DNA of 9,322 bases from Nitratifractor sp. (GTDB lineage: Bacteria; Campylobacterota; Campylobacteria; Campylobacterales; Sulfurovaceae): contig WFYP01000175.1 of the NCBI GenBank assembly GCA_015490055.1, positions 1 through 9,322 of the forward strand, written 5' to 3'. The translations under genes were made by a program, and so were the position numbers. The notes below the pieces were generated by a model. It saw nothing but the letters and a program-made list of their open reading frames with translations. It was not told the origin of the DNA and ran no database searches. Shown in pieces: positions 1 to 7,053 of the stretch. Position 1 is the first letter of the stretch, and the number at the start of each line of letters is the position of its first letter.

Positions 1-483
1 AACTTTGTCTGAAGAATTTATTAAATAATTTAATCTATGAATGCCATTTTTTAAATTATTTTCTATCTTTTTCAATATATTTTTAGTGTAGATAGTGGCA
101 GTTGGTTCTAAGCCATTTGGACTTTCTAGTACATATATATCACATTTTTTATCTCTATTATATGCTTCCAAAAGAGTGTTAATAGCATCGAAAGAGAGAA
201 GTGGCATATCTACAGATATTAAAAAGAAGTCATCATTTAACTCTTCGAGAATAGAAGCTATTGCAACCAAAGGGGAGCTTTGTGGGTATCTGTCTAATAT
301 AATATTGGCATCAAAGTCAAATTTATTATCTTTTGCACTTATATATACATTTTTAAAGAGTGTTTCTAAGCGTCTATATTGATACTTTACCATACTATTA
401 TAGCCACCAAATGGCATTAAAGATTTATCTTCACCCATTCGGCTACTTTTGCCACCAGCTAAAATTACAGCATTATTTAACAT
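1..483 (-). CDS. mobA: Molybdenum cofactor guanylyltransferase MobA (3' end cut off by window edge)
   Basis: MobA transfers GMP from GTP to molybdopterin-Mo in the cytoplasm, giving the guanine-dinucleotide form of the cofactor used by enzymes such as formate dehydrogenase and periplasmic nitrate reductase. Read backwards from the ATG at 481-483, the frame stays open for 161 codons to base 1. The N-terminus carries the nucleotidyltransferase signature LAGGKSSRMGEDK (residues 8-20), with the GTP-binding Gly-rich loop, Arg15 and Lys20. A SSPLVAI segment (69-75) sits where the family has GPLAG, and VDMP (91-94) supplies the expected metal-binding Asp92. The family is usually about 190-200 residues, so roughly 30 C-terminal residues lie outside the window. 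The start overlaps the end of the MFS transporter gene by 11 bp, and only a weak purine-rich AGAAAAGAG precedes it, suggesting translational coupling. The GTP-loop motif is slightly degenerate but the assignment is solid. Confidence 0.9.
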   Translation of the reverse strand, partial: MLNNAVILAGGKSSRMGEDKSLMPFGGYNSMVKYQYRRLETLFKNVYISAKDNKFDFDANIILDRYPQSSPLVAIASILEELNDDFFLISVDMPLLSFDAINTLLEAYNRDKKCDIYVLESPNGLEPTATIYTKNILKKIENNLKNGIHRLNYLINSSDKV

Positions 484-1624
484 ACTCTTTTCTTCTTTTA
501 TGTATAAATAGAAATAGTGCAGCAAGTAGTGCAATAAATGCTTCGAAGATAAAAAGCCCACTAGGAGATATTTTGTATATAAGCCCAGATATTATAGCGC
601 CAACTGCACCACCTAAGCCAAAACTAATACCTAAAAAGAACTGCTGAGCTAACTGCTTTTGCTTATATAGCGTATATACATATGTAATTGCAGCTGTATA
701 GTAGAGTGCAAAACTTAAAGCATGCGTTGCTTGAGCTATTAGCATTAATGTAATATTTTCGGGATAAAAAGCAATAAGTAGCCATCTAAACACTCCACTT
801 AATGTTGTTAATATAAGTAGTGTTAGCAAATTGAAGTTTTTAAGTAGTGGACCTTGAAAAATCAACATAACAATTTCGCAAGTTACACCAAAAATCCATA
901 AGTAACTTACCACATTTAATGGTATGCCATTGCTTGTTTCATATATTGTAAAAAAGTTATAGAAAGCCCCAAAACTTAATTGAAAAAGGAATATACTAAC
1001 CCAAAATGCCCAATATTTATATAGTGAAAAGCTAGCATTACTAGATTTTGCGGTCTGCTCTTTTATAGATACATTTTTATCGAATCTTGCGACTATAAAG
1101 CCAAATATAGTTGTTAAAAATGCCATAGCAAACAAAAAGCTTAAAGCCATTATATAGCTATTTAAAATACCACCTAAAACTAATGCAATAGCAGCAAAAC
1201 CAATAGAGCCCCATAATCTAACTCTGCCATAATTCTCTTTACCAATGTGCTCTAGTGCAATAATCTCTACAAATGGTAAAACTGCCCCCATAGCTCCGCC
1301 AAATGCAAAGTTTGCTAGCAAAAAGAGCCAAAAATTATTTATTGTTATAAAAAATAGAGCAGTTATTAATGCAGTAGCTATTAAAGATATATAAAATACT
1401 CTATTGGTTAATTTTATCCATCGCTTAAATATAAAGGGAAGCAGAAAACGCATAAGAGGAGCACTTGTATATATTGCTCCAATCTCTACAGATGTATAGC
1501 CTAAATCTTTTAAAACTTTAGGCATAAAGATAACATACACCCCAACCATAGCAAAGTAAAAAAAGTAAAAAAGCGATAGGCTAAGCGCTACACTTTTAAA
1601 GGGGTTAAGCGTTAGGTTTTTCAT
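473..1624 (-). CDS. MFS transporter, HcaT/LacY-like (MFS_1_like family)
   Basis: This 383-residue integral membrane protein has about twelve hydrophobic segments spread over its full length and a basic C-terminus (HKRRKEYVK), as in major facilitator permeases. The segment YGRVRLWGSIGF (132-143) is the hallmark after helix 4 in the 3-phenylpropionate permease (HcaT)-like branch, which Pfam calls MFS_1_like. Transport is expected to be proton-coupled at the inner membrane. The substrate cannot be read from sequence, and the HcaT name should not be taken to mean phenylpropionate. The start is the ATG at 1622-1624: an in-frame TAG lies two codons upstream, so it cannot be extended. I see no Shine-Dalgarno sequence in front of it. 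It overlaps the RDD gene by 20 bp, which suggests translation by re-initiation after the RDD stop. Its own 3' end overlaps mobA. Confidence 0.85.
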   Translation of the reverse strand: MKNLTLNPFKSVALSLSLFYFFYFAMVGVYVIFMPKVLKDLGYTSVEIGAIYTSAPLMRFLLPFIFKRWIKLTNRVFYISLIATALITALFFITINNFWLFLLANFAFGGAMGAVLPFVEIIALEHIGKENYGRVRLWGSIGFAAIALVLGGILNSYIMALSFLFAMAFLTTIFGFIVARFDKNVSIKEQTAKSSNASFSLYKYWAFWVSIFLFQLSFGAFYNFFTIYETSNGIPLNVVSYLWIFGVTCEIVMLIFQGPLLKNFNLLTLLILTTLSGVFRWLLIAFYPENITLMLIAQATHALSFALYYTAAITYVYTLYKQKQLAQQFFLGISFGLGGAVGAIISGLIYKISPSGLFIFEAFIALLAALFLFIHKRRKEYVK

Positions 1625-2099
1625 AAACTAATGCAGTATAAAGTATAATATCTTGTAAGTTTCTATTATCTTTTCTAAAAAACATCACCACCCAACCCCA
1701 CATTAAGAATACTATTTTAGAGAGTATCTGTCTTACAATTATAAGCACGGGAAGAGGCTTTTTTTTGGTATAAAGAGATATAAGTTTTAAATTATAAGCC
1801 TTCATTCCTGGAGTTTGACCTTTTAATATTAAAAATATTGACTCAACAATCGCCAAACCAGAAAAAATATACAATCCCCCTAATTGCCAATGGTGTGCGT
1901 ACTCTTCTCGACTACCAAATACTAAATAAAATACAATATACATAATAGGCATTAAAAGCATAAAACTATCGGTAAGTACTGCTTTAAAGTAATCTTTTTT
2001 AGTTGCAAATCTTAACTCATCACCGCTACTTTTTTTCACTGTTTTTGCACTTTTTGATACCTTTCCCTGTTTCGTATCTCTAAATCTCTGTTTTGCCAT
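1605..2099 (-). CDS. RDD-family small membrane protein
   Basis: A 164-residue protein. The first about 35 residues are strongly basic and hydrophilic (many Lys, one Arg-rich patch). Three hydrophobic segments follow, at about 43-61, 72-92 and 118-140. The segment KGQTPGMKAYNLKLIS (93-108) is the typical central motif of the RDD domain. Asp44 inside the first helix, Arg123 before the last helix, and the closing NLQDIILYTALVYE match the conserved polar positions of the family. RDD proteins sit in the cytoplasmic membrane; some have been linked to ion or proton exchange, but most have no known role and none is assigned here. An AGGAG precedes the ATG at 9 nt, inside the gspF-like gene whose stop is only 1 nt upstream. 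An A8 run on the coding strand (near 1759-1766, encoding Lys-Lys-Lys) is a possible slippage point. Confidence 0.8.
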   Translation of the reverse strand: MAKQRFRDTKQGKVSKSAKTVKKSSGDELRFATKKDYFKAVLTDSFMLLMPIMYIVFYLVFGSREEYAHHWQLGGLYIFSGLAIVESIFLILKGQTPGMKAYNLKLISLYTKKKPLPVLIIVRQILSKIVFLMWGWVVMFFRKDNRNLQDIILYTALVYEKPNA

Positions 2100-2100
2100 T

Positions 2101-3318
2101 CTATTTTGCTCCTAAGCCCATACTGAAAATTGGAAGTAACATAGCTAGCACAATAGTACCAACAATTCCACCAATAAATAACATCATAAACGGTTCCATT
2201 AAACTTAAAAGAATCTTTATTCTATCTTTATTCTCTTCGTTATAGAGTTTCGATATACTTTTTAAAATAGAAGCTACGCTACTGCTCTCTTCGCCAAGTG
2301 CAAGTGATTGCATAAAGTTTTTCTTAGGTTTAACACCTTTTGTTCTATATAGTGCAACAGAGAGTTTGTTACCCTCTATAACCTTAGCCGATGCTTTATC
2401 AAAAAGGTCTCTTAATGCAGAGTTATTAAATGTAGTCGAAGCCAACTGTACAGCTTGTGCATAAGAGACACCTGAATCTAGCATAAGTGCTAAAATATAA
2501 CTAAATCTTCCTAACTCATAATTTTGAATAATTCCGCCAATTACAGGCATTTTTAAAAGAATAGCATCTATCATCTTTCTAAATGAATAAATTTTTGAAT
2601 AAGAGAATTGAAATAGGGCAACAATTAAAATAAGCGAAATAATTATATACATCCAATAGTGTGTAAAAAAGTCGCTCATTGCCAAAACAACATTAGTAAT
2701 AGTTGGTAATTTTTGACCGGTATCTTCAAAAATTTGTGTAATTTTTGGAACAACAAAGGTAATTAAAAAGGCTGTCATTCCTATTGCCACAATAAATATA
2801 AATGTAGGGTAAATCATAGCATTAGTAGCTTGCTTTTTAACTTCGCCTTGAGAGCTAAAAAACTCTCCCATAGTAGAGAGAACTTCGCCCATTTTACCAC
2901 TCTGTCCAGATACATTAATACTCTGCAAAAAGAATTCTGGCAACTCATAAACAGATTGTGAATTTAGAGCAACATATAGAGATTTACCCTCCTCTACTTG
3001 CTTCTTTACCTCTTCGATAAAAGAGGCGTACTTTTTTTCTGATTTATGCTGATTGTGCATAAGTTTTAATGCGGTAACAATAGTCATACCAGAGTCTATA
3101 TAACTTGCTAACTCTTTAGAGAAAGCACTCATTAAGTTACCACTCATTGGGCGTTTTTTTAAGTTAGAGAGTATATTTACACTTCTACTCTCTACCAAAC
3201 TTTGATAAAAAATACCTTTACTTTTTAAAATTTGCTTAGCTTCAGTAGAACTTCCTGCAACTAGAACGCCCTTGACTTTTTTACCATCTTTGCTAAGACC
3301 TTTATATTTATACTGCAT
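2101..3318 (-). CDS. Type II secretion / type IV pilus inner-membrane protein, GspF/PilC family (orphan)
   Basis: At 405 residues this is full length for the GspF/PilC family, the polytopic inner-membrane platform that couples the assembly ATPase to pseudopilus or pilus growth. The N-terminal cytoplasmic start resembles other members (YKYKGLSKDGKKVKGVL). Two repeated GspF domains follow at about 66-190 and 270-395. Each opens with the helical pattern exemplified by FSKELASYIDSGMTIVTAL and FSYILALMLDSGVSYAQAV. Hydrophobic segments lie at about 168-192, 220-240 and 372-398, and the last ends in the characteristic AMLLPIFSM. An AGG about 8 nt upstream of the ATG supports the start. No secretion ATPase, secretin or pseudopilin gene is adjacent; the neighbours are an MscS channel and an RDD protein. 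Its partners must lie elsewhere, or it has another role. Family assignment is secure; whether it serves secretion or a pilus is not decidable here. Confidence 0.9.
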   Translation of the reverse strand: MQYKYKGLSKDGKKVKGVLVAGSSTEAKQILKSKGIFYQSLVESRSVNILSNLKKRPMSGNLMSAFSKELASYIDSGMTIVTALKLMHNQHKSEKKYASFIEEVKKQVEEGKSLYVALNSQSVYELPEFFLQSINVSGQSGKMGEVLSTMGEFFSSQGEVKKQATNAMIYPTFIFIVAIGMTAFLITFVVPKITQIFEDTGQKLPTITNVVLAMSDFFTHYWMYIIISLILIVALFQFSYSKIYSFRKMIDAILLKMPVIGGIIQNYELGRFSYILALMLDSGVSYAQAVQLASTTFNNSALRDLFDKASAKVIEGNKLSVALYRTKGVKPKKNFMQSLALGEESSSVASILKSISKLYNEENKDRIKILLSLMEPFMMLFIGGIVGTIVLAMLLPIFSMGLGAK

Positions 3319-3348
3319 ATTTTGCCTATTTTTTACATAAATTATATG

Positions 3349-4545
3349 TTAATTTTGCTTTGTATCGGCTGTTGGCATCGATTCTATATATAAAGAGTGC
3401 GACGGAAAAGCAAACGAAGAGCCATACTTTGTAACTATATCATTAATTTTATACTGTATATCCTCTTTAATTTTTAAATACTCTTGCCAATTTGCTGTAT
3501 TTGTAAATGTATATACAAATATCTCTTTTGCACTATCGCCAAAGTTATCAAAATTTACAAGCAGAGTCTCGTTTTTAGCAATACCTTTATGTGATTTTAA
3601 AAGGGCTTTTATATCTTTAACTATAGCCTCTATCTGCTTATTAGTAGTATCGTATGATAACCCTAGTCGCATTAAAATTCGTCTTGTATCTCTTCGTGAG
3701 AAGTTTTCGATATTGCTATTTGCAACAATTTGATTTGGCACAACTACTAAAGATTTGTAAAATGTTCTAATTTTTGTTGTACGCATACCTATATCTTCAA
3801 CTGTTCCTTCTATACCATTTACCTTGACCCAGTCGCCAATTTTTATACTTTTATCTACCAAAATTGCAATAGAACCAAAGAGATTTGCAGCTGTATCTTT
3901 CGCTGCAAGTGCAAAAGCCAAACCACCAAGACCTAAAGAGGCAAAAAGTGCTGTAACATTTATTCCCCAAAGACTTAAAACCGAAGATATACATGTTACC
4001 CAAACTATTATATAGACAATTCTTAGCACAAATTTAGACAGACTATCAGACAATTCTCCAGATAATTTATTCATAGCTTTATGCACAATACCTTGCAAAG
4101 CATAGATAAATGCACATATTATCCAGAATATATTTATAATAATCATAGAGTCTAAAATTAGATATATATAGTGATTTTTTATATAAAGAACAGATACAAA
4201 AATAAACAATCCAAGTATTAAAAAAGTAAATCTTAACGGTTTAGTTAAAGAGCGCACAATTCTATCATCATACTTAGTTTCAGTTTTGGCAGTAAGTATT
4301 AAAAGATACTTAATAAATAAAGAGACAAAAATACCTCTTATAAAAAAGATAAATAAAAACAAAAGAGTAGCAACTAGCAACTGCCCATATGTTATCCCAG
4401 CAATATTATACCCAAGTATTGGAAATTGCTTATATATTCCAACTAAAATATGTTGGGCAAAAGCGTCAAAACTACTATCTACTTTTGTAGCCACTTTTGC
4501 TACTGCTGTTACATTATTTTCGCTTATATTACTATCTAAAGCCAC
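3349..4545 (-). CDS. MscS-family mechanosensitive ion channel
   Basis: A 398-residue inner-membrane channel of the small-conductance mechanosensitive family, which releases solutes on hypo-osmotic shock. After a soluble N-terminus of about 50 residues come hydrophobic segments at about 54-78, 105-122, 128-150 and 174-193. The pore-lining helix follows at 197-232, a Gly/Ala-rich stretch containing ASLGLGGLAFALAAKD and ending FGSIAILVDK. The beta domain follows with IKIGDWVKVNGIEGTVEDIGMRTTKIR split around 235-260, then the VVPN motif (268-271), and an alpha/beta C-terminal domain. It is longer than E. coli MscS (286 residues) because of extra N-terminal helices, common in this family. The start codon is GTG, chosen because an AAGG lies exactly 6 nt upstream. 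It is the first gene of the leftward run, with a 30-nt gap to the GspF-like gene. Gating stimulus and selectivity cannot be told from sequence. Confidence 0.9.
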   Translation of the reverse strand: MALDSNISENNVTAVAKVATKVDSSFDAFAQHILVGIYKQFPILGYNIAGITYGQLLVATLLFLFIFFIRGIFVSLFIKYLLILTAKTETKYDDRIVRSLTKPLRFTFLILGLFIFVSVLYIKNHYIYLILDSMIIINIFWIICAFIYALQGIVHKAMNKLSGELSDSLSKFVLRIVYIIVWVTCISSVLSLWGINVTALFASLGLGGLAFALAAKDTAANLFGSIAILVDKSIKIGDWVKVNGIEGTVEDIGMRTTKIRTFYKSLVVVPNQIVANSNIENFSRRDTRRILMRLGLSYDTTNKQIEAIVKDIKALLKSHKGIAKNETLLVNFDNFGDSAKEIFVYTFTNTANWQEYLKIKEDIQYKINDIVTKYGSSFAFPSHSLYIESMPTADTKQN

Positions 4546-4551
4546 TTAAAA

Positions 4552-4559
4552 CCTTTTTT
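4552..4559 (-). promoter_or_regulatory. Ribosome binding site that fixes the GTG start of the mscS-like gene
   Basis: On the minus strand AAAAAAGG is followed by six bases (TTTTAA) and then GTG. This spacing is near ideal and supports the GTG at 4543-4545 over any internal ATG. Confidence 0.6.
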
Positions 4560-4563
4560 CAGA

Positions 4564-4572
4564 ATTTTAGCA
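4564..4572 (-). promoter_or_regulatory. Candidate extended -10 for the leftward (mscS-like) operon
   Basis: The minus strand reads TGC followed by TAAAAT, an extended -10 form, about 19 bp before the GTG start. Transcription would begin close to 4557, leaving a leader of only about 12 nt that starts within the ribosome binding site. That is tight, so an upstream alternative such as the TATAAA-like stretch near 4611-4616 is also possible. No convincing -35 is visible, as is usual for Campylobacterota sigma-70 promoters. This is inferred from pattern only. Confidence 0.3.
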
Positions 4573-4622
4573 TAATCTTTTTATTTTTTAGATTTATAGT
4601 TGTACTATATTTTTATACAAAG

Positions 4623-4658
4623 ATATTATTTTGATATAATAAAATATATCAATAATAT
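4623..4658. repeat. AT-rich inverted repeat (candidate operator) over the oxidoreductase promoter
   Basis: TTGATATA (4631-4638) is mirrored by TATATCAA (4645-4652) across a 6-bp spacer. The symmetry extends outward as ATATTA (4623-4628) and TAATAT (4653-4658), with two extra T in the left arm. The dyad covers the TATAAT -10 at 4635-4640, where a repressor would block transcription. Symmetry is seen directly; operator function is inference, and short AT-only dyads can arise by chance in a genome this AT-rich. Confidence 0.4.
4629..4640 (+). promoter_or_regulatory. Probable -10 region of the FAD oxidoreductase promoter
   Basis: TTTTGATATAAT ends in a perfect TATAAT (4635-4640), 40 bp before the ATG, with T-rich sequence upstream, as in Campylobacterota vegetative promoters. 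Transcription would start near 4647 and give a leader of about 33 nt. A GAGG at 4671-4674 lies five bases before the ATG. Confidence 0.5.
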
Positions 4659-4679
4659 GTAGTATAAAGTGAGGTTGAA

Positions 4680-5789
4680 ATGGATACTATAGCAATTAAA
4701 ACTGTTATTATCGGAGGCGGTCCCTCTGGAGCAAATGCTGCTAAATATCTAGCTTCTGCCAAAGAAGATGTGCTTTTAATAGAAAAAAATTTAAGTTTCG
4801 ATAAACCTTGTGGCGGAGGCTTATTTCTAAAAGCATTTGATGAGTTTGATATTCCAAAAACTATTATCAGCAAAGTAGTTAAAACTATAGATATTGTATC
4901 TCCAAAACTCAAAAAAGTATCTATTGATATATCTAACTATCCTTTAGCTATAGTTCATCGCCAAAATTTTGATAAAACACTAAGAGAATTAGCAGTAGAA
5001 GCAGGAGCAAAATTTCTTAATGCAAAAGTGATTCGTATATCTACAAAACCAGAGGGTGTAAAAATTTTAGCACGCAAATTAGATGGTACAGAAATAACTA
5101 TTAATGCTAAATATGCTATTGCAGCCGATGGTGTGAATTCTCAAACTAGATGGCAACTATTAAAAGAATACCCAAATAGAGTTTTAACTTATTATGCCAA
5201 TATACAAGAGAAAACAAGTTCTTCATGTCAATTTTGGTTTGGAGATGATATATCGCCAAAACATTACTCTTGGATTTTTCCACACCACAACGGTATTAAT
5301 ATTGGATTAGTTGCCAATAATAAATATAAAATGAAATATTTCTATAACAATTTTTTAAAAAAATCTAAAATAGTAGCTTCTATACCAAAAGCAAAAGGTT
5401 ACTTTATTCCACACTGGAAGCGTACAACTCTGTATAAAGATAATGTATTTTATGTTGGAGATAGTGCATCGTTAGTACTACCTTTTACATACGAAGGTAT
5501 ATATTATGCATTAAAATCTGGACAGCTTGCAGCAGAAGCTATAATAAAAGATGACCCACTATTGTATGAAAAATCATGGAATAGTTTATATTTAAAAAAA
5601 TTTAAATTTCTTCGTACTCTTCAAAACATTTTTTTACAAAATGATTGGTGGGTAAATAAAATGGTTCAACTATATCAACATCCTAAATTCCAAACTGCTG
5701 TTATAGCATACTGGAGTGGTAGCAGAAAGCCAGCAGGTACATTAAAAACTCTTTACAAAATTATAAGGAGCTTAATTAAATATAATTGA
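4680..5789 (+). CDS. FAD-dependent oxidoreductase, geranylgeranyl reductase family
   Basis: A 369-residue flavoprotein predicted to saturate isoprenoid double bonds using FADH2. The motifs appear in the family's order. The N-terminal dinucleotide-binding fold has IIGGGPSGANAA (10-21) and the ribose-binding acidic residue in LLIEKN. The cysteine loop is PCGGG (43-47). AADG (148-151) comes next. SPKHYSWIFP (192-201) fits the PxxYxWxFP substrate-cavity motif known from archaeal geranylgeranyl reductases. The second FAD motif YVGDSASLVLPFTYEGI (258-274) has Ser where most relatives have Ala. No signal peptide or clear membrane span is visible, so a peripheral membrane location is likely for a lipid substrate. 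Plausible substrates are the menaquinone side chain or polyprenyl lipids; none is shown by sequence. It is the only plus-strand gene, with its own promoter, and its stop overlaps the rarA end by 14 bp. Confidence 0.85.
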   Translation: MDTIAIKTVIIGGGPSGANAAKYLASAKEDVLLIEKNLSFDKPCGGGLFLKAFDEFDIPKTIISKVVKTIDIVSPKLKKVSIDISNYPLAIVHRQNFDKTLRELAVEAGAKFLNAKVIRISTKPEGVKILARKLDGTEITINAKYAIAADGVNSQTRWQLLKEYPNRVLTYYANIQEKTSSSCQFWFGDDISPKHYSWIFPHHNGINIGLVANNKYKMKYFYNNFLKKSKIVASIPKAKGYFIPHWKRTTLYKDNVFYVGDSASLVLPFTYEGIYYALKSGQLAAEAIIKDDPLLYEKSWNSLYLKKFKFLRTLQNIFLQNDWWVNKMVQLYQHPKFQTAVIAYWSGSRKPAGTLKTLYKIIRSLIKYN

Positions 5790-6975
5790 TATTATTAGAG
5801 GTGCCCTTAATCTTCTCTAGCCACTCATTTAACTTTGCTTCAAAGCCAGCTCCTTGGCTTTGGTAGAAGTTTATATCTTTTTCTAAATAGTTTTGTTCTA
5901 CGTATCCACCAAAATCGTGTGGGTATATATAATCTTTAGCGTGTGTTTTTATATGATTAGGTACATTTAGCATTAGCCCATCTTTTATGACTTTTTGAGC
6001 AGAATTTATAGCTTTGTATGCACTGTTAGATTTGGGACTAGAGGCTAAGTATATTACTAATTGGGCTAGTGGAATTCTAGCTTCTGGGTAGCCAATATGT
6101 AGTACAATATTTAGTGTAGAGCTTGCTAAATTTAGGGCATTTGGGTTGGCGTTACCTATATCTTCGGCAGCTAAAATTGCAAGGCGTCTTGCTAAAAACT
6201 CTGGGGGTTCACCACCCTCTATAAGTCTTGCTAAGTAGTAAAGCCCTGCATCTATATTTGACCCTCGGATACTCTTTATCATAGCAGATGTTAGCTCGTA
6301 GTGGCTATCGCCCTCACTACTTCCACCTTGCAGGGCGTGTGGGCGTATCTGTTTTAGAGTTGCTAACTCTATATTTTTATTAACATAAGAAGCACTCTCT
6401 AGCAAATTTATAGCCCCTCTAGCATCGCCACTAGAGCTACTTACAATAAAATTTAGTGCCTCATTTGATAGCTCAAAACCCTCTTTAGTGGCTATATCTT
6501 GAATTAAATTTGTCAAATCTTTATCGTTAATTGGGTTAAGCTCAAAAAGGTGGCTTCTTGAGCGAAAAGCCGAAGTTAGTGCGTAGTATGGGTTTTGTGT
6601 AGATGCCCCTATTATAATACAGTCGCCATTTTCCATAAATGGTAAAAGTACCTCTTGCTGGTTTTTAGAGAGTCTGTGGATTTCGTCTATAAATATAAGT
6701 GGCTGGGTAAACTGCCCCCTGTAAGAGTTTATAGTTTTACGAAGCTCATCTACCTTAATAGAGGTTGCATTAAACTCATAAAAATCTCGTCCTAACTCTT
6801 TAGCAATTAGCCTAGAGATAGTAGTTTTACCACAACCTGGCGAGCCAAAAAGCAGAGCATTAGGAAAGTAGCCATTTTTCAAAAAGTTAGTAAAAAGCCC
6901 TCTCTCGCCTAAAAGATGCTCTTGAGACAATACATCTTTTAAAACCTGTGGACGATACTTACGAGCCAAATTCAT
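5776..6975 (-). CDS. rarA: Replication-associated recombination protein A (RarA/MgsA), AAA+ ATPase
   Basis: A 399-residue clamp-loader-like ATPase that acts at stalled replication forks and DNA gaps. Walker A is GSPGCGKT (44-51). Walker B is LIFIDEIH (93-100) with Asp97-Glu98. Sensor 1 lies in GASTQNP (123-129), and a putative arginine finger is in AFRSRSHLFEL (137-147). The C-terminal half carries the RarA/WRNIP1 tetramerisation region, including GGEPPEFLARRLAILAAEDIG in two parts near 253-275. Length is close to the usual 400-450. The ATG cannot be extended because an in-frame TAG immediately precedes it; an AGGA lies about 9 nt upstream, a little far. It is the last gene of the rightmost minus-strand run, 78 bp behind yjbQ. 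That gap contains a REP-like hairpin, so rarA may depend on read-through or on a weak promoter I could not identify. Its 3' end overlaps the convergent oxidoreductase gene. Confidence 0.95.
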   Translation of the reverse strand: MNLARKYRPQVLKDVLSQEHLLGERGLFTNFLKNGYFPNALLFGSPGCGKTTISRLIAKELGRDFYEFNATSIKVDELRKTINSYRGQFTQPLIFIDEIHRLSKNQQEVLLPFMENGDCIIIGASTQNPYYALTSAFRSRSHLFELNPINDKDLTNLIQDIATKEGFELSNEALNFIVSSSSGDARGAINLLESASYVNKNIELATLKQIRPHALQGGSSEGDSHYELTSAMIKSIRGSNIDAGLYYLARLIEGGEPPEFLARRLAILAAEDIGNANPNALNLASSTLNIVLHIGYPEARIPLAQLVIYLASSPKSNSAYKAINSAQKVIKDGLMLNVPNHIKTHAKDYIYPHDFGGYVEQNYLEKDINFYQSQGAGFEAKLNEWLEKIKGTSNNINYI

Positions 6976-7022
6976 CTAAATTAATCCTATCTCTATAAAC
7001 TTTATTGCCAATTTTGATTTAC

Positions 7023-7048
7023 GGGCAGACACATAGGTCTGCCCCTAC
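7023..7048 (-). repeat. REP-like stem-loop with GTAG foot
   Basis: On the minus strand, GTAG (7048-7045) is followed directly by GGGCAGAC (7044-7037), a 6-nt loop CTATGT, and GTCTGCCC (7030-7023). The stem is 8 bp, perfect and GC-rich in an otherwise AT-rich gap. A GTAG or GGAG tetranucleotide at the 5' foot of a small palindrome is the defining layout of REP sequences processed by REP-associated tyrosine transposases. It lies just after the yjbQ stop. No T-run follows on the minus strand, so it is not a standard terminator. On the plus strand a T5 run follows only after 6 nt. Only one copy is in this window, so repetitiveness is inferred. Confidence 0.55.
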
Positions 7049-7053
7049 GCTTT

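Noticed and set aside
360..647. Open frame of 95 codons on the plus strand over mobA and the MFS gene
   Set aside because: It is a shadow of two genes with strong family motifs on the other strand, with no ribosome binding site and no recognisable domain.
1759..1766. A8/T8 run in the RDD gene as a phase-variation tract
   Set aside because: Eight A in a lysine stretch is common in AT-rich genomes, and the frame is intact; no further sign of variability.
4649..4912. Minus-strand 87-codon frame across the start of the oxidoreductase gene
   Set aside because: It runs antisense to the conserved FAD-binding fold and through the promoter region; no family features.
5841..5862. 8-bp perfect stem (CAAAGCCA / TGGCTTTG, 6-nt loop) just past the oxidoreductase stop, as a plus-strand terminator
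   Set aside because: It lies about 50 bp inside the rarA coding region, has no T-run after it, and is explained by the codons of the rarA C-terminus.
6976..7022. Sigma-54-type promoter suggested by TTGGCA ahead of rarA
   Set aside because: The GC element expected about 10 bp after GG is absent (TA is found), so the match fails.
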